DNA of 64,000 nt from Zanthoxylum bungeanum (GCA_019454045.1 SKCR01017755.1:49754-113753), one strand, 5' to 3'. Positions 11,187 to 23,319 are shown, numbered from the stretch's first letter. Program-made: numbers and translations. The notes: generated by a model not told the origin, from the sequence alone.

Positions 11187-11970
11187 TGTCCGTTATACCC
11201 CTCTAATTATTTTTACCTTAAGTACCATTGATTCTCTAATGAACGATTTATTCATAACGATTATGAATTTTAATCTTTCTATTCGTAATAGAAAGACTTG
11301 AGTGCTCTAACCGTTTAAGTACCTAATCAACCCTTAAGAAAGATACTCATCTACTTCTCGCAAGAAGGAGTGAACTCCATATCTATTTAAAACGTTCCCA
11401 GCTACACAACAGACCATGCCCCCAAAGTATGTAGCTATTGGTCGGGACTTCTACACCAACGTCACATTTGTAAATCAAAGGACATAGCCTGCCATGCAGG
11501 AGTTCGTAGTACACTCAGGATTAAGATCAATCCATATATGACCATCTAGTATATCGAAATGAATTTCTTTGTTTAGCGGATGTTATAAGAATGTCATTTC
11601 CATCTGGTCCAGTCTTATATGATAACATCATACAAGGTGCCTCCATTCTAATGTCTCTATATGGACGATCCCGGATCGAAGTCACCATACAATATAGAAT
11701 GGACCGCAGCTATAGATAAACCACAAACAAAGTACACGCTTTGTTTTCTCTCTATGGACTATTTAAGATTACTAACTTCATACTTAAATCCTCTTGTGTA
11801 TGACACTCATACACTAAGTCTGAAGGCACATAAGTAATCTAGGGTAATCAAGATAATTTATAATATACGAAAATTAAACAAACACTTTGATAAATGAATA
11901 ATGCATCATTTTATTTCAAAACACATAAAATCGTTTACATTATATGTAGCTCTAGGGCATAAATCCAACA
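11187..11970 (-). repeat. Element F 5' LTR
   Basis: This 784-base LTR matches 4251-5641 apart from the hAT insertion in the latter. On the plus strand it runs from TGTCCGTTAT to AAATCCAACA. It holds the empty hAT target site. The few base differences between the two LTRs, seen by eye, point to an old insertion. Confidence 0.87.
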
Positions 11971-12232
11971 CTTATATGAAAGCCTACCTTTACAAGAACT
12001 TCTCAATGAAAGATATGGGTGAATCTTCCTATATACTATGTATAAGGTCCTACTGGGATAGAGTTAGGAAGCTTATAGGATTTTCGCAGTCGAAGTATAT
12101 AGATAAGATGTTAGAAAGGTATGGTTTTACCAACTGTAAAATAGTAAATGTATCTTTTCGATACAACATACATCTTTCGAAGAAAATGGCACCTCAGACT
12201 GAGGAAGAAAAAGTGTGGGTATTGGTTGGACC
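11971..12232 (+). pseudogene. Copia reverse transcriptase fragment
   Basis: The plus frame reads YLYKNFSMKDMGESSYILCI, then GFSQSKYIDKMLERYGF and IHLSKKMAPQTEEEK. This is the part of copia RT just after YVDD, up to the start of the 'LASAVGS' region. It differs from both the F and family A proteins, so it comes from a third copia. It is cut at 11971 by the LTR of F and at about 12233 it runs straight into the middle of an LTR, so RNase H and the LTR start have been deleted. Confidence 0.8.
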
Positions 12233-14378
12233 GAATACTGAATGACTCACAGGTGATGCCTAATTGTTGGAAGTACACACCACTGTCAATAGGAATCTCC
12301 TAGAGTCGAGTAGCATATGTAATATTTTAACTATATGATATCATTGATTTTGTGTGAGATCCTCCATACTTTGATGCCATGTATGTCAGAAACCTTTCAT
12401 GGTCTGGCCTCTAGTTGTTCGTTGGGTGTGGATCGATGCACTCGTTAATCAAGTGTAAATCAAGATAGGATCCGTCAGCCCGTATGTGTACCATACGTGG
12501 GTTTAGGTATCTATGTAAGTAAATTCACGATTCTTAAAGCTTTGGCCAAAGTCAATCACCTAGGGTGGATCACATCAGTTGTAAAGAATCGTGGACATGT
12601 CGACATGAGATGCGCGCTTCGGAAACTTGACGATGTATTTTATATTTCCTAAGCACAACTCAGATAGCCTATGACTGAGGGATTGTTAAACATATATGAT
12701 GACCTCGACTTGTATATTCAGAAAAGTCGTTCGTGTTCTTCGCAAATTCGGAGATAGCCGAATTGCGTACATATTAGCTAGGCTTATATGACGAACGTGT
12801 CTGAACTTAGAGAGTCCCAATATGAAGTGTACTCATTGAGCACTTGGGTAGCCGATTAATTTTGATAAAAGATAATATTCAATATTATAATTATCAATTA
12901 AGATAATAAAGTGTTATTGGATAACATTAATTATATACTTTGACCTAATTGGATTATTTCAATATTTACACAAGGTTGTTGTCGTAATTTCATAATTATC
13001 TCTACCATTTGAGGATATTATGGTAATCGCAAGTATGTAATTATAGATATTTTTGGCTTGATTTAATTGGATTAAATCAAAGTGGAAGACATGTAACTAA
13101 TCTATTAATTAAGCTTGGTCTTGATTTAATTAGATTAAATCAAAGTGGTAGACAAGGTGATTAATTACACCTAATTATAAATATTTAGATAAATTAGATT
13201 AAGCCCACATTAAACTTGATTAGAACTTTTATTAATTAAGAATTATCTAAGTTTTGCTATAAATAGCAAGCTTTAGGAAGATTTTAATTAAGCTTGAGAA
13301 AGCTAAATACAATAAATTCTTGGAGATGTTATCCTAAGTTAGAGAAGTGTTTGGAGAAACTTTGTGAGGTCTCTAAAACATTTCATCTAGGAGAAATCAA
13401 GATTGGATCTTGGAGAGGAGCTTACTAGCATTGGAATCAAGATTGGATCTTGGAGTCAAGCTTGCAAACCTTGGAATTTCTCTAACCGTTTCAACAAGGA
13501 GAAGTAGATTGGATCTTGCATCAAGTTTACTGGGTAAGTTTGCACTTCACTTAAGCTATATTCTTCATTAGTGAGTTTTTCATTAGTGAGACATATAGTT
13601 ATGAATTATGTATTGGATGCATGATTACATAGCATAAGGTTAATAGATTATGTTAGGATGCTTTGGAAGTATAAACACAATATACATGTTAATTAGGTCA
13701 AAGATATTCATGTTGGACATGGAACAATTAATAATAGTTTGGAACTTTATATTAAAGCTTAGAGTTATGGCTATCATTCTAGAATCACTTGACCATCTTT
13801 GGGTGGATTAGAATTTTTCACGAGATATTTCTTAGTGGGATTCTAAATTAGTTTGTGTTAGATTCAAATAGATACATATAAGTATTTAGAATACAAGTAT
13901 ACTAGTTGTATAACATGTGTTGATGGTGGTTATGAAGCTAAAATTAGTTTTAAGGTGTATTGAAATGATAGGATAAAATTGGAAGTGTTTATGATTGGAT
14001 TGAAGTTGAAAAATGCTCACTGTTTATGGAGCATCGCAATATTGAGCATCAGACATAGGAGCGTCGCGACTCCTACTCTTCCGTGTAGTGATACCGAGAC
14101 ATTAGCTATCGTAGATGCTCCCTCACTTTGGAGCGTCTCGACTCCTAAGGCTCGGTGTTGCGACTTCGAGGGCTGATGAACATTAAGACTTCATTTTCTC
14201 CATTCCGGAGTTTCCGGACACCGATTTGGTCTTTATTTTTTCCTGCGAACTCATATCAGAATTTAGTTTTCATTAAAATATATTAAAATATACCTATCCC
14301 TGATATCCTTGGGTTAGACCCACTTCCGCTATGTGGGATACTGATCCGACCCTAGGGGTTCCACAGCTGCCCCCAACA
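12233..14378 (+). repeat. Copia LTR related to families B and C, start deleted
   Basis: From ACTGAATGACTCACAGG onward the sequence follows the inner part of the B and C LTRs (compare 39417 and 46225), including GTTCGTTGGGTGTGGA and ATCAAGATAGGATCCGTCAG. A probable TATA box TATAAATA lies at 13258-13265. The end is tentatively CCCCCAACA at 14378. No primer-binding site follows, so this is a 3' or solo LTR remnant. Near 14050-14160 it contains two imperfect palindromes, GGAGCGTCGCGACTCC and GGAGCGTCTCGACTCC. About 190 unassigned bases follow before the gypsy LTR. Confidence 0.65.
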
Positions 14379-14951
14379 GACATGACTTGCTTAGTGACAT
14401 AAAATATATAGATCATCATTGTACCAAGCACGTTGAACGTTAATCGATGTTAGATGGTGATCGAACTGAATTCTCCTCTTTTAAGGATCAATATCAAACC
14501 ACGTGCATGCGAACAAGACAATCCAATGATTAGGCCTAAAAATCAACTCAATAACTCCTTGCAACACTGATCGGTGAAATCACAGACGTAATGCAAGCGC
14601 ACGTGTCGCTCAAGTAGTATAAAAATATCGATCCCACGAGGACTTAATTTCTATTGTTGTTATTAATATTGATACTATTTATTCACAGGTAACTAATTAA
14701 AGTGAGAAGAGAATGATTGCCGATTGGTTGGTTGAATGTGCATTTGCTAAATAATTAAAAATACAAAATAAAATAAAGAAAATTAATAATAAAGACAACA
14801 TCTAGGGTTGTGATTCTACACAATATTATACTAATGATGAATTGATTCTCTTATATATGTGTAATAAATCGATTTATTAACCTGGAACACGAAGATATGC
14901 AAAAGCCTCTTCCAATGGTCAGATGCAAACACCCAAAATAACCCAATTAAT

Positions 14952-16951
14952 TGTTGGACAATTATGACCCATAGCATCACTATTTGTACATAACATGGTG
15001 TTGTTGTACAAATTAACTATGTGACAAAGAAATTGCTCTTTTATCATTTGTAATTGGATTACCGGGATATATAAATGATAAAAGTCCATATGATTAGTAC
15101 CAGATTAATAAGATATGAGACAATATTAATCCACGTAAGGTTTAATCATTAAATATCCCTAGTCGTAGTATTATCGAAACTGGACATCAATAATGCGGAA
15201 TAGGCTAGTATTACACTTGTGCGTGTTATGGAAGCGTAACGGCATAGTTCTCATATATTTGGGTATTGGATACTCATGCAAGTGTAATAGGAGGTTCTGT
15301 TTACCGATGGTACGGAAACAGCTTCGCTCTGGATAGACCCCTCAGAATCCCATTGGTAGTATGACTATGCGTCTATGGGAATTCAAATCAGGGTAGGTGT
15401 AATTGGTCTTAACCCGAGACTTGCATCGCTAATACTTGCGATGATCAGTATATTTTGGTTTTGGTCGTACGGGGCTTTAACAGGTTCTGTGTACGCCTCT
15501 TTTGGGTATACTGAGAATCGTAGTGTATTGGGTGTGATGTCAAGATGGAAGTATCACTTCAGTCATATGGAGATGATGATCACGCAGGGATACGGAACTG
15601 GTACTCTTAAGTATTGCAGTCATCAAGATAATATGACTAGGTCATGATTATCCGATTATAGAGACTAGTTACCAGAGATCCGATATATGCTTCGTACGGG
15701 GCAGACACAATTCCAGCCCCATGCCTGGCATGTGAAATCCGATACTGGATCGTAATACGCAATACTACGTATATTACGCCTGACAAAGATCTTGTATTCC
15801 ATAGAAGAATATTTCTGGAGAATTTTGTAGGCACGGTGCTTTACTAGATGCCAACCATGTCTTGTAAATCGGTAGGAACGTGGTACCGAGTACACACGTG
15901 TTCGGATAGTCCGATGACCATATTTACTGCCAACATATCCAGGGATCTCTTGGGTCGCTTCCCGAAGATTCACCGATGAGATTTGACTCGAACATAATTA
16001 ATCTGGGATTAATTATGAGAGAGAAAATTAATCTGGGATTAATTACGGCAAGAATTAATCTAGGATTAATTAACAGAGAAAGAATTAATCTGGGATTAAT
16101 TGCATCGAGAATTTATCTGGGATTAAATTCGTCGAGAATAGAGAACGTGGTTAATTTGGAATTAATCGGTAAAATAAATTTAATAGTGAAATTGGATTTT
16201 TCTATTTAATTTATTTAATTGGGCTAAAATAATATATTAGATATATTAATTGAAATTAGATTTCAATGCGGAATTAAAATTGGATTTCAATTCGAGCGAA
16301 CGAATTAATTTAGAATTAATTCGTAAGCGACTTCCGTAATAATTTTACTAGGCATTATTATTTAATTAAATTAGATTTAATTACGTCGCAACGGAAAAAT
16401 TTGTTTAATCGGATTAAACGAACTCGAGCCCGAAGTGTGTTGAGCGATTAAACGAACTCGAGCCCGAAGTGTGTTGAGCGACCCAACTTGAACTTTGAAT
16501 TCAAAATGGTGGGACCCACTAACTCACATCATTAGTCAATTGTTGATGTAAGTGGTTGGATGCATTTAATTCATTTTTTCCAACACACTTGACTTTTATT
16601 TTTGGAAAATATAAAAGGGAGTTGTTTTTGGAAAACATTATTAGTTTTGTTAGATATTACTATTCACATCTCTCTCTCTCTTCTCTACCCTCCATTGCCG
16701 ATTCTTGTTCTTCTTGGAGAATAAATTTTGTTTCAATTTTTGGACAAAGCTAGCACTTTGGGAGTCATAGAAAGGTGATAGGGAAACTCACCCGAGAGTT
16801 TTGAACTCAACAAACAAGCTTGGAGCTCCAACAAAGAATGAATTTTTGAAATCCTAAATCTGATCAAGGCGATTTTTTCCGCAACTTCCTTCGATTAATT
16901 CACACACGAATCACTCTTAGACGATCTTGGCATGTTCTAGCAACACTTACA
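14952..16951 (+). repeat. Family A copia solo LTR (2000 bp)
   Basis: It starts TGTTGGACAATTATGACCCA, as do the LTRs of the complete copy at 28084, and ends CAACACTTACA. The 5-base target duplication TTAAT flanks it (14947-14951 and 16952-16956). The gypsy LTR piece at 26358 has one uninterrupted copy of the site (CAATTAATCATATG), confirming the insertion. Solo LTRs arise by recombination between the two LTRs of one element. It contains five ATTAATC/GATTAAT dyad units (about 15993-16125) and a tandem duplication of about 34 bases (16413-16480). Confidence 0.93.
16610..16617 (+). promoter_or_regulatory. Likely TATA box in solo LTR
   Basis: TATAAAAG stands about 340 bases before the LTR end and is followed by CT-rich sequence (CTCTCTCTCTTCTCT). 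That arrangement is usual for LTR promoters. A solo LTR can still act as a plus-strand promoter. No expression evidence is available. Confidence 0.4.
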
Positions 16952-18390
16952 TTAATCATATGTCTATGTTAACCAAGTTACCTGAAATCATTAAGTTCAA
17001 GTTCCAATTGTGGCTACCCCCGCCCGACATTATATTCCTATCATGTAAGAAAATCTACCTAAGAGTCATTTGCCCCGAGGTGAGACCGTGAGCTATTGAA
17101 TCTAAGACTGAAACCTAAAATCCCTTCGTCATGCTCATTTTAAGTTTACCCAATAAATCTTATTAATGGCCAGTTAACAAGAAGCATTAAGCTTAAGATT
17201 CAATAAACAAACCAAAACATTAAACATAATATAATTAAATCAATTATTAAACTCATGAATATTATGTTTCATCACTTCCCTAGAATAAAAATAAAATGAT
17301 GGGGTTAGGGGATCCACCTTTAATATTTGAAATGTAGAAATCTCACTTTATTATAATATAGAAATTGTCAGTGTTATCCAATTAAGTCAAACCAGCCATA
17401 AAGGCGGTGTTATTATTTGTCCATAAACCAGCCATATAGGCGGTAATTATCTTTCACCTAAACACCGATCATATAGGCGGTGTCACATAATGTCAAATAA
17501 ATAAAACCAGCCATTAAGGCGATATCAACTTTAATTCCATATATTAAATTATAATTTCCATATTATAAATTAGGTGAGATTAATCTACCTTATCATATTA
17601 AAGGTTTCACTATTCCACCAGCGGAAATTAACTACAAAGCATAAAAGAAAGTAAAAACAAACAAACTATTATTACTAAAAATAAAAATACATAATTAAAA
17701 TACATAAAATAAACACAAAAGATACAATCCTCAAGTTCCTTATTAGAAACCTCAAGGAAAATATGGAATTTACAAATGAAATGGCTTGGTATTTATAGAC
17801 AAAATTTTGCCTCCACCAATTTCTCCACCAAACATGGCACCAAACATGGCACAAAACATGGCATCAAATCCTCTACCAAACATGCAAGTATGTTTAGTGG
17901 AAGTTTGATAATTTTCATTTTTTTATTTTTTTTTATTTTTTTATTTTGAAAATGACTTTAATAATTACACATAAAACACTTCTGGATGTTTTATCATTTT
18001 TGGTCTTGAACACTTTAGAATTCGAAATTATTATGAACTTCCAAGTTGTAGATCTTTGAGTCTTATTTAATCTGGAACTTGAATCACCTCAATCCGATAT
18101 CGGAGTAGAATGTTATGGCCAAAATACAAAAATTACGCAAAATTGAAATTTCCGAAATTGTACTTCATTAGAACGTCATTTCAAGTTTCCAACCTCTAAA
18201 ATCCAAATGTCAAGTCCATTTTTTTGCCCTTATTTGTTTCATATTTCGTTCTGATTGATTCCATTAAGTCCAGATTTTATTTTATCTGTAAAATAAACTA
18301 AAACACATCAAAACGTTCATAAAACACGAGAAATTATACAAAATATTAGGTCAAAATGGCGGTAAATAGTGATATATTTTCCGCTCATCA

Positions 18391-18412
18391 CACTCCCAAA
18401 CCTAACATTTTG
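18391..18412 (-). other. Polypurine tract of gypsy element
   Basis: On the minus strand AAAATGTTAGGTTTGGGAGTG comes directly before the LTR start TGATGAGCGG. Upstream is GCTCGAGGACTAGCA, a conserved word before the LTR of this gypsy group. This sets the minus orientation. Confidence 0.72.
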
Positions 18413-18866
18413 CTAGTCCTCGAGCAAAACAACAAAATAAAATAAATAACTGAAGCTAAATTAAACTAAGCCACTTTCGTAGGGATCACAGTTGCATTTA
18501 GCGTATGCAACAAGCCTTTAAACCCCTAGGTGTCCCTAGTGGACGAGTTGTAGTCTCGTGAGGGCTTACAGTGACGATACCCACAAACGTCAAATGCACA
18601 CAAAAGAAAAAAGATCAAACAAGTTAGTGACTAAGCAAGTGAAACTCTTATCCAAGTTAATAGATGTTTTCTTTCTTTCTAAATTACCAAATAAGTAAAT
18701 TCTCTGATTATTTTTACCATTCTCCATATACACAACCAACAAGGTATTAATCAAATCATTGTGCCCACAATATTCATAAGTGCAGTTGAAAAGAGAGTAA
18801 TATTTTTTTCCTAAAGTTATATCAGAATTCACACATTTTTAGCAATGAATTTTTTTTTTTATTTAG

Positions 18867-19112
18867 AACATCTTCAATCCATGTAGCGAGCTTTGGGCCA
18901 ATGACTCTCAAGCCAGTTGTCTTTAGGCCACTAGGTGTTAAGACACCCTTATAGACTTAATTACTCAGATTTCAGATATCTTTTTTTACAACATCTTTAA
19001 TCCATGTAGCGAGCTTTGGGCCAGTGACTCCCAAACCAGTTGGATTTAGGGCATTATGTGTTAAAACACCCCTACAGACATAATTACTCGGATCTCAGAT
19101 GTTTATTTTTTT
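18867..19112. repeat. Tandem duplication, 2 x 123 bp
   Basis: Two units beginning AACATCTTCAATCCATGTAG and AACATCTTTAATCCATGTAG follow each other at a distance of 123 bases in the gypsy 3' region. Both contain GCGAGCTTTGGGCCA and end in a T-rich tract. Tandem repeats near the 3' end are frequent in Tat/Ogre elements. Confidence 0.85.
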
Positions 19113-19668
19113 TAATTATTTTTTTATTTTATTCCATCGCTTTTTTTAGATGCCTCCTCTAATTAAATTAGAGCATTAAATATTACAAACTTTTCACTTA
19201 CAACTCATGGCCGTATGTTACCATGCATGTTGATAATATCTGTCAACTGAGCATATGAAGATCCAATTTAGTCAGTATTATGGAGAATTCACAAATTAAA
19301 TAATTCAAAATGAAATAAACAAAAATTAACGTGTTACGAAATAGGTTGAAATACGTCTCAGGAGTGGAAATTCATTACTCAGCTATCTCACACTAATTTC
19401 ACATGATTAGTCAAGTTAAAAAAATATAAAAACACAAAATATATATATATTTTTTATCTTTATTATTTATTTATTTTTTTGAATTTTTTAAAATTTTTGA
19501 CTAAAAACCAAGCAAAAACAACACAACGAAAAAATAATAAAAATAAGATACTAATCAACTATTTCATTCCCCAAACCTAATTGAGACATTGTCCCCAATG
19601 TCTAAAAAGTAGAAGAAGAGTTTAGAAGACAGTACCTGGTTAATTGGAATCTACATCTAAAAAGAAAA

Positions 19669-20312
19669 TTAAAGGTTAAGATCTAGATTTATCCGACGCT
19701 TCTTACCACAAGACCAGTTTATCTTGGAAAGGATAGAGTTAATTTTTGGTTCAAAGGCTAAAAGTTGGTCAATTAAATCATGGGCAGTTCTGGCAGTAAA
19801 GAGGATATCTTTTACAGGTTTTGAAAGGAACCCATTTCTCTGGGCATCATCAAGAAACAACAAAGAAATTCATAAAATCCATCAACGTTAAACAATCAAA
19901 TTGGTTTCTAGTGTATGTTCAAGTTCGCCCAAGATAGCACTGTAAAAATTTCCTCCATTGTGCCCAAGCCACCTGGCAAAGCAATAAAAGCATCAACACG
20001 ATTAATCATTTCAACTAGTCGTTCAGACATACCTGGCATGATGCATTCATCTCCGTTTGATGGTCATATAAGATTCGCCTCTTCCAAAGATTTTGGGATG
20101 ATTCCCAAAACTTGACTTATTCCCTCTTGTACGGCTCTTGAAACGTACCCCATTAGTCCAAGATTGCCACCGCCATATACTAGGTGCATATTCCTCTCAG
20201 CTATGACTCTACCCAATTCATGTGCTACCGCAACGAATTCTTGCTTAGAACCGATACTAGTACCGCAAAACACATAAATATTTACAACTCGTCTTCGTGA
20301 AGTTGCTTCCAT
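19669..20312 (-). pseudogene. LOG-like cytokinin phosphoribohydrolase, intronless, broken
   Basis: LOG enzymes release active cytokinin bases from cytokinin riboside 5'-monophosphates in the cytosol. The minus strand reads MEATSRRRVVNIYVFCGTSI, then MHLVYGGGNLGLMGYVSRAV (nucleotide-binding glycine motif), IIPKSLEEANLI-stop, GMSERLVEM, and DAFIALPGGLGTMEE. The last is the family signature PGGxGTxEE, with the Arg and Glu catalytic positions kept. Then come LSWANLNIH-stop, LFNVDGFYEFL, a one-base shift, NGFLSKPVKDILFTARTAHD, and LSKINWS near the end. The total of about 215 codons is the usual LOG length. Plant LOG genes have several introns and none interrupts this copy, so it is probably a retrocopy. 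Stops (TGA near 20064, TAG near 19912, TGA near 19900) inactivate it. It may start at 20336, but 20312 fits the family. Confidence 0.85.
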
Positions 20313-20860
20313 TTTTTTAATGTATTTCTTTCTCAAATCTGGATGTCTTTAAGAGTGCAGTGACGAGCTGGAGTTATAGAACCTGAAAAATGGTGAGTAA
20401 TAATAGCACTAGTACCTGCCTAATGATAATTATTAGCTAAACCGTAAATAAATTGTGAAAGTCAAAAAGTATGGATCCTGTCAGCGAAAATAAAGGAAAT
20501 TACAATAGAAAAGTAAATCAAAGCATTTATTTAAGGCAACGGAATTGTGTACGCAATACGCCACTCGCTTGGTATATAAATCCATTAGGATACGTCTCAG
20601 AATCCATTCCTTACTCAGCCATCCCTAATGAATTAAATCTCATCTTTGTGATTGTCATACACCATTCCTCCAGTCTTGCTCTGCCTTACATGCACTGTTT
20701 GTGCTTTTCTCAGAAAATATCACACAAAATTAAAAAAAATACAACATGTATACACAAAATACAAAAAATAAAATTACATCAATAACAAAAATTGCATGGG
20801 TTGCCTCTCTGCTAGCGCTAAATTTTTCATCTTCAGCCAGACGTGTCTAAAGTCCATTCG
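20313..20860. other. Gypsy 3' untranslated sequence upstream of LOG-like copy
   Basis: No gene is visible. On the minus strand it begins with the conserved AGAGAGGCAACCCATG word (about 20796-20811). It also has a segment near 20590 (ACGTCTCAGAATCCATTCCT, then ACTCAGCCATC) that resembles 19351-19390 on the other side of the LOG-like copy. Confidence 0.5.
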
Positions 20861-21142
20861 TCAAGGAGGTTTCAGCAGGGTTTTGGACGTCCGATTAAAG
20901 ACAATCTCATGCGCGTTGCTTTTGAAGGGTGTCTCATTCAGTACTTGTGCCACCTTTTTAAGCTTTGTCGCTCCAGTGGTTCCTGAAAAGAAAGAAATAA
21001 AATCAGAAGGTCTAATATGGTGTTTGACTTTGAATGGGAGTTCCATTCTGTCAAGCTTCTGGGCGGTGTCTTTGATTTGTACTCCCAAATACAGTGATGT
21101 TTCTCCTAAAGTCACGAGATCTTCAATATGGTCAGACATTTG

Positions 21143-23303
21143 TGTTAGGGTTGGTGCTCTGAGCGCCAATTTTATTATGCATTTCCTTGTAAATACTTAT
21201 GTAACATTTTATTATGAATAAAATGAACAGTTTCTTTTATATAACTTCTTCTTTAATATGGTAAAGATGTAACCGACCTTAGAATGATTGGTTATGATAT
21301 TGTTGCAAAAGCGTCACAACCTACATTGAGTTGTATCATGACGTTGTCATTCTTACAAAGTTCCCGGTCAAGGTTTACACTACTTAGTCAGTAAAGTAAA
21401 CCCATTGAGACTGCTATATGTCGTATATTAGAATATTGGATTCCGATGGTTTCTCTGTGAACCATGAGTCTTAGAGACTCGTATAGACATTTAAGTGTTT
21501 ATAGCGGATAAACACTGAACGACTCACCGAAGATTCTTAATGGATGGTACACCAACGTTAATAAAAATCTTCTCGGGTTGAGTGAGCATAGTGATTCTTT
21601 GACTTGAGATACCAGTATGGATATATGAGTTATCCTCCACACTTGGATGGCAGTCACGTCGACGTGATTACATTTATAGAGATTTGAAATTTGTATATAT
21701 ATCTCTGCATTAATCCGGATACCTGTGACGGAGGGATTATACGTTGCAGTGACCTCGACCTGTATGATTCAGAGAGTTTATCCGTGTTCGTCATAATTTA
21801 CGGGTGGGTGAATTATGGACATGAAATTTGATTTCGTGACGAATATGTCTGAATCTAGAGAGTCTCACCAATGAAATACACTCATAGAGCACTAGGGAAA
21901 CTGTTATGAATAATACTGATTAATTATAACTCGTTTAACAGCTAAACGAAAAATACATGCGGTCGGGACCTAACGGTCATTTCCGAATTAATGTGTATTT
22001 GTATTTAATATTTGATATTATTAAATATACATTAATTAAATATCAATTTTTATATTTAAACTTATATCATTAATATATGTATTTGAGATATTTAATGTAA
22101 ATATAATACATATATTTAAGATATTTATATTTATTAATTAATTATTTAATTGTTAAATAATTAAATTAATTAATAAAATAAATATCTTTAAGTAATGATT
22201 TCTTTGGAAATGGCATGTTATAATTGGAACACATTTTTGATAACTTTATTAAAGTTTAAAGGGTTACTTTAATTAAGCCAAAATGTGTGCCAATGAAATT
22301 CAAACAAAAATAAATAATTTGTTGTTTATTTTTGGGCTTGAAAAATCGGCAATTAGGGGAAAATATACAAAATGGTTTTCTTTCATTTTTTCAAGAGAGT
22401 TGAGAGAGAATTGAAGAAAGAAAGGAAATTCAAAGCTAAAATTTTGGAATTTTTGTAAGTTTTTTATACTTTCTTCTAAATAGAAAATATTTCTATTATT
22501 CTTAATATCAAATTGTGTTGTTAAGTTTATTTCTCTACTCTTTGAATTTGTAATTAAATTTGTTGGAAGCTTGTTTGAGGATGTTAAGCATGTATGATTA
22601 ATTTATTTGCTTATTATTATAATTAAGCTTAATAAATTAATTAGAAAATTAAAGTTGTCATTCTAGAGTTAATTAGCTATTCATAATTGACCTAGAATTG
22701 TTCTTGATTAATTTCATGATGGTGAGACTTGATTGGTGTGGTAATTGGATGATTAAAGTGTTGAATTTTGTTAATTTAATGTAAATTATGAAATTGGATT
22801 AATTTATAGAATTGGGGTTCTTAACCCATTCCAATTTTGTGGTTTTTCATATATATGATTTAATTTGATGTATATTTGATGTATGTCAAATTTGGGATTT
22901 ATTGGATTGGATCTTGATGTGTTTTGAACAAATTGGGCCAAATTCCAATTTATAAAAAATCTGGGTTGTTTTCGTAATTCTGGAAAACTCTGACAGTTTC
23001 GGAATTCTGGAAAAGTTTCTGGTTTATGTTGCAAATTGTATAAATTAATTTAGGATTGATTTGGAATCAATTAAATATGTATTTGACATTTTAATAACCA
23101 AAATAATTAATTTGAAAACTTTGGGGTAATTTGGTAATTATAAGAAATATAATTTTTTGGGTTAAAATTTCAGATTTTAAGTAATGGTTAATTAAATAAA
23201 TAAGTTTATTTAATTGTTTCAAGAAAAAAATTTGAAATCGAAAAAAAATCATTTTTCCGCGTTCCGCTGCGCTAACCCTGTAATTCCTTATAAAACCCCT
23301 ACA
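21143..23303 (+). repeat. Copia C 5' LTR
   Basis: It starts TGTTAGGGTTGGTGCTC and ends AAAACCCCTACA, with a primer-binding site a few bases on. It is 2161 bases long. The first third aligns by eye to the B LTRs, including CGACTCACCGAAGAT and GATTCTTTGACTTGAGATAC. The middle is strongly AT-rich (about 22000-22160). Confidence 0.85.
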
Positions 23304-23307
23304 AAAA

Positions 23308-23319
23308 TGGTATCAGAGC
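23308..23319 (+). other. Primer-binding site (initiator Met tRNA)
   Basis: TGGTATCAGAGC, a full match to the standard copia primer-binding site, begins four bases after the LTR end. Confidence 0.9.

Larger units (their letters stand above)
4251..11970 (-). mobile_element. Copia retrotransposon F, minus strand, decayed
   Basis: Two LTRs (4251-5641 and 11187-11970) bound a minus-strand gag, protease, integrase, reverse transcriptase and RNase H. The domain order is that of Ty1/copia. Reading the minus strand, the LTR begins TGTTGG and ends AGACA. Without the hAT insertion the left LTR would be about 787 bases, against 784 on the right. The flanks do not share a 5-base duplication (CATAA left, CTTAT right), and the left flank is family A gag while the right flank is a different copia's RT. 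The borders have therefore been rearranged after insertion. All coding parts carry stops or frameshifts. Confidence 0.88.
14568..18390 (-). repeat. Gypsy (Tat/Ogre-like) 3' LTR, split by a solo LTR
   Basis: Read on the minus strand it begins TGATGAGCGGAAAATATATC at 18390, an LTR start I know from plant Tat/Ogre elements, directly after a GTTTGGGAGTG purine tract. It ends near GTGATTTCACCGATCA (14568), after a CCTCGTGGGATCGAT word that is common near the end of this group's LTRs. Removing the family A solo LTR and its duplication leaves about 1.8 kb. A part of the same LTR recurs at 26358-27010. Between 17385 and 17525 the motif AACCAGCCATATAGGCGGT is repeated about four times. The left border is less certain than the right. 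Confidence 0.7.
18391..21142 (-). mobile_element. Gypsy (Tat/Ogre-like) 3' internal region, partial
   Basis: The minus strand carries TAGCGCTAGCAGAGAGGCAA at about 20803-20822, a conserved word after pol in Tat/Athila-type elements. Later it carries ACATTGGGGACAATGTCTCA at about 19570-19589, followed by TTAGGTTTGGGG, a second typical 3' word. Between these two words lies the LOG-like sequence. To the right (20860-21142) is an open minus frame of about 95 residues that I do not recognise. It is cut at 21143 by the LTR of copia C. Gag, RT and integrase are missing from the window. Confidence 0.65.

Noticed and set aside
15665..15973. Minus-strand frames in family A LTRs (also 188-445)
   Set aside because: They recur in each LTR copy with different lengths, have no domain and lie in U3-like sequence.
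20861..21169. Minus-strand frame of 102 codons as a gene
   Set aside because: Its start lies in the LTR of copia C and the rest in gypsy sequence; no domain recognised, so it is kept only as part of the gypsy fragment.
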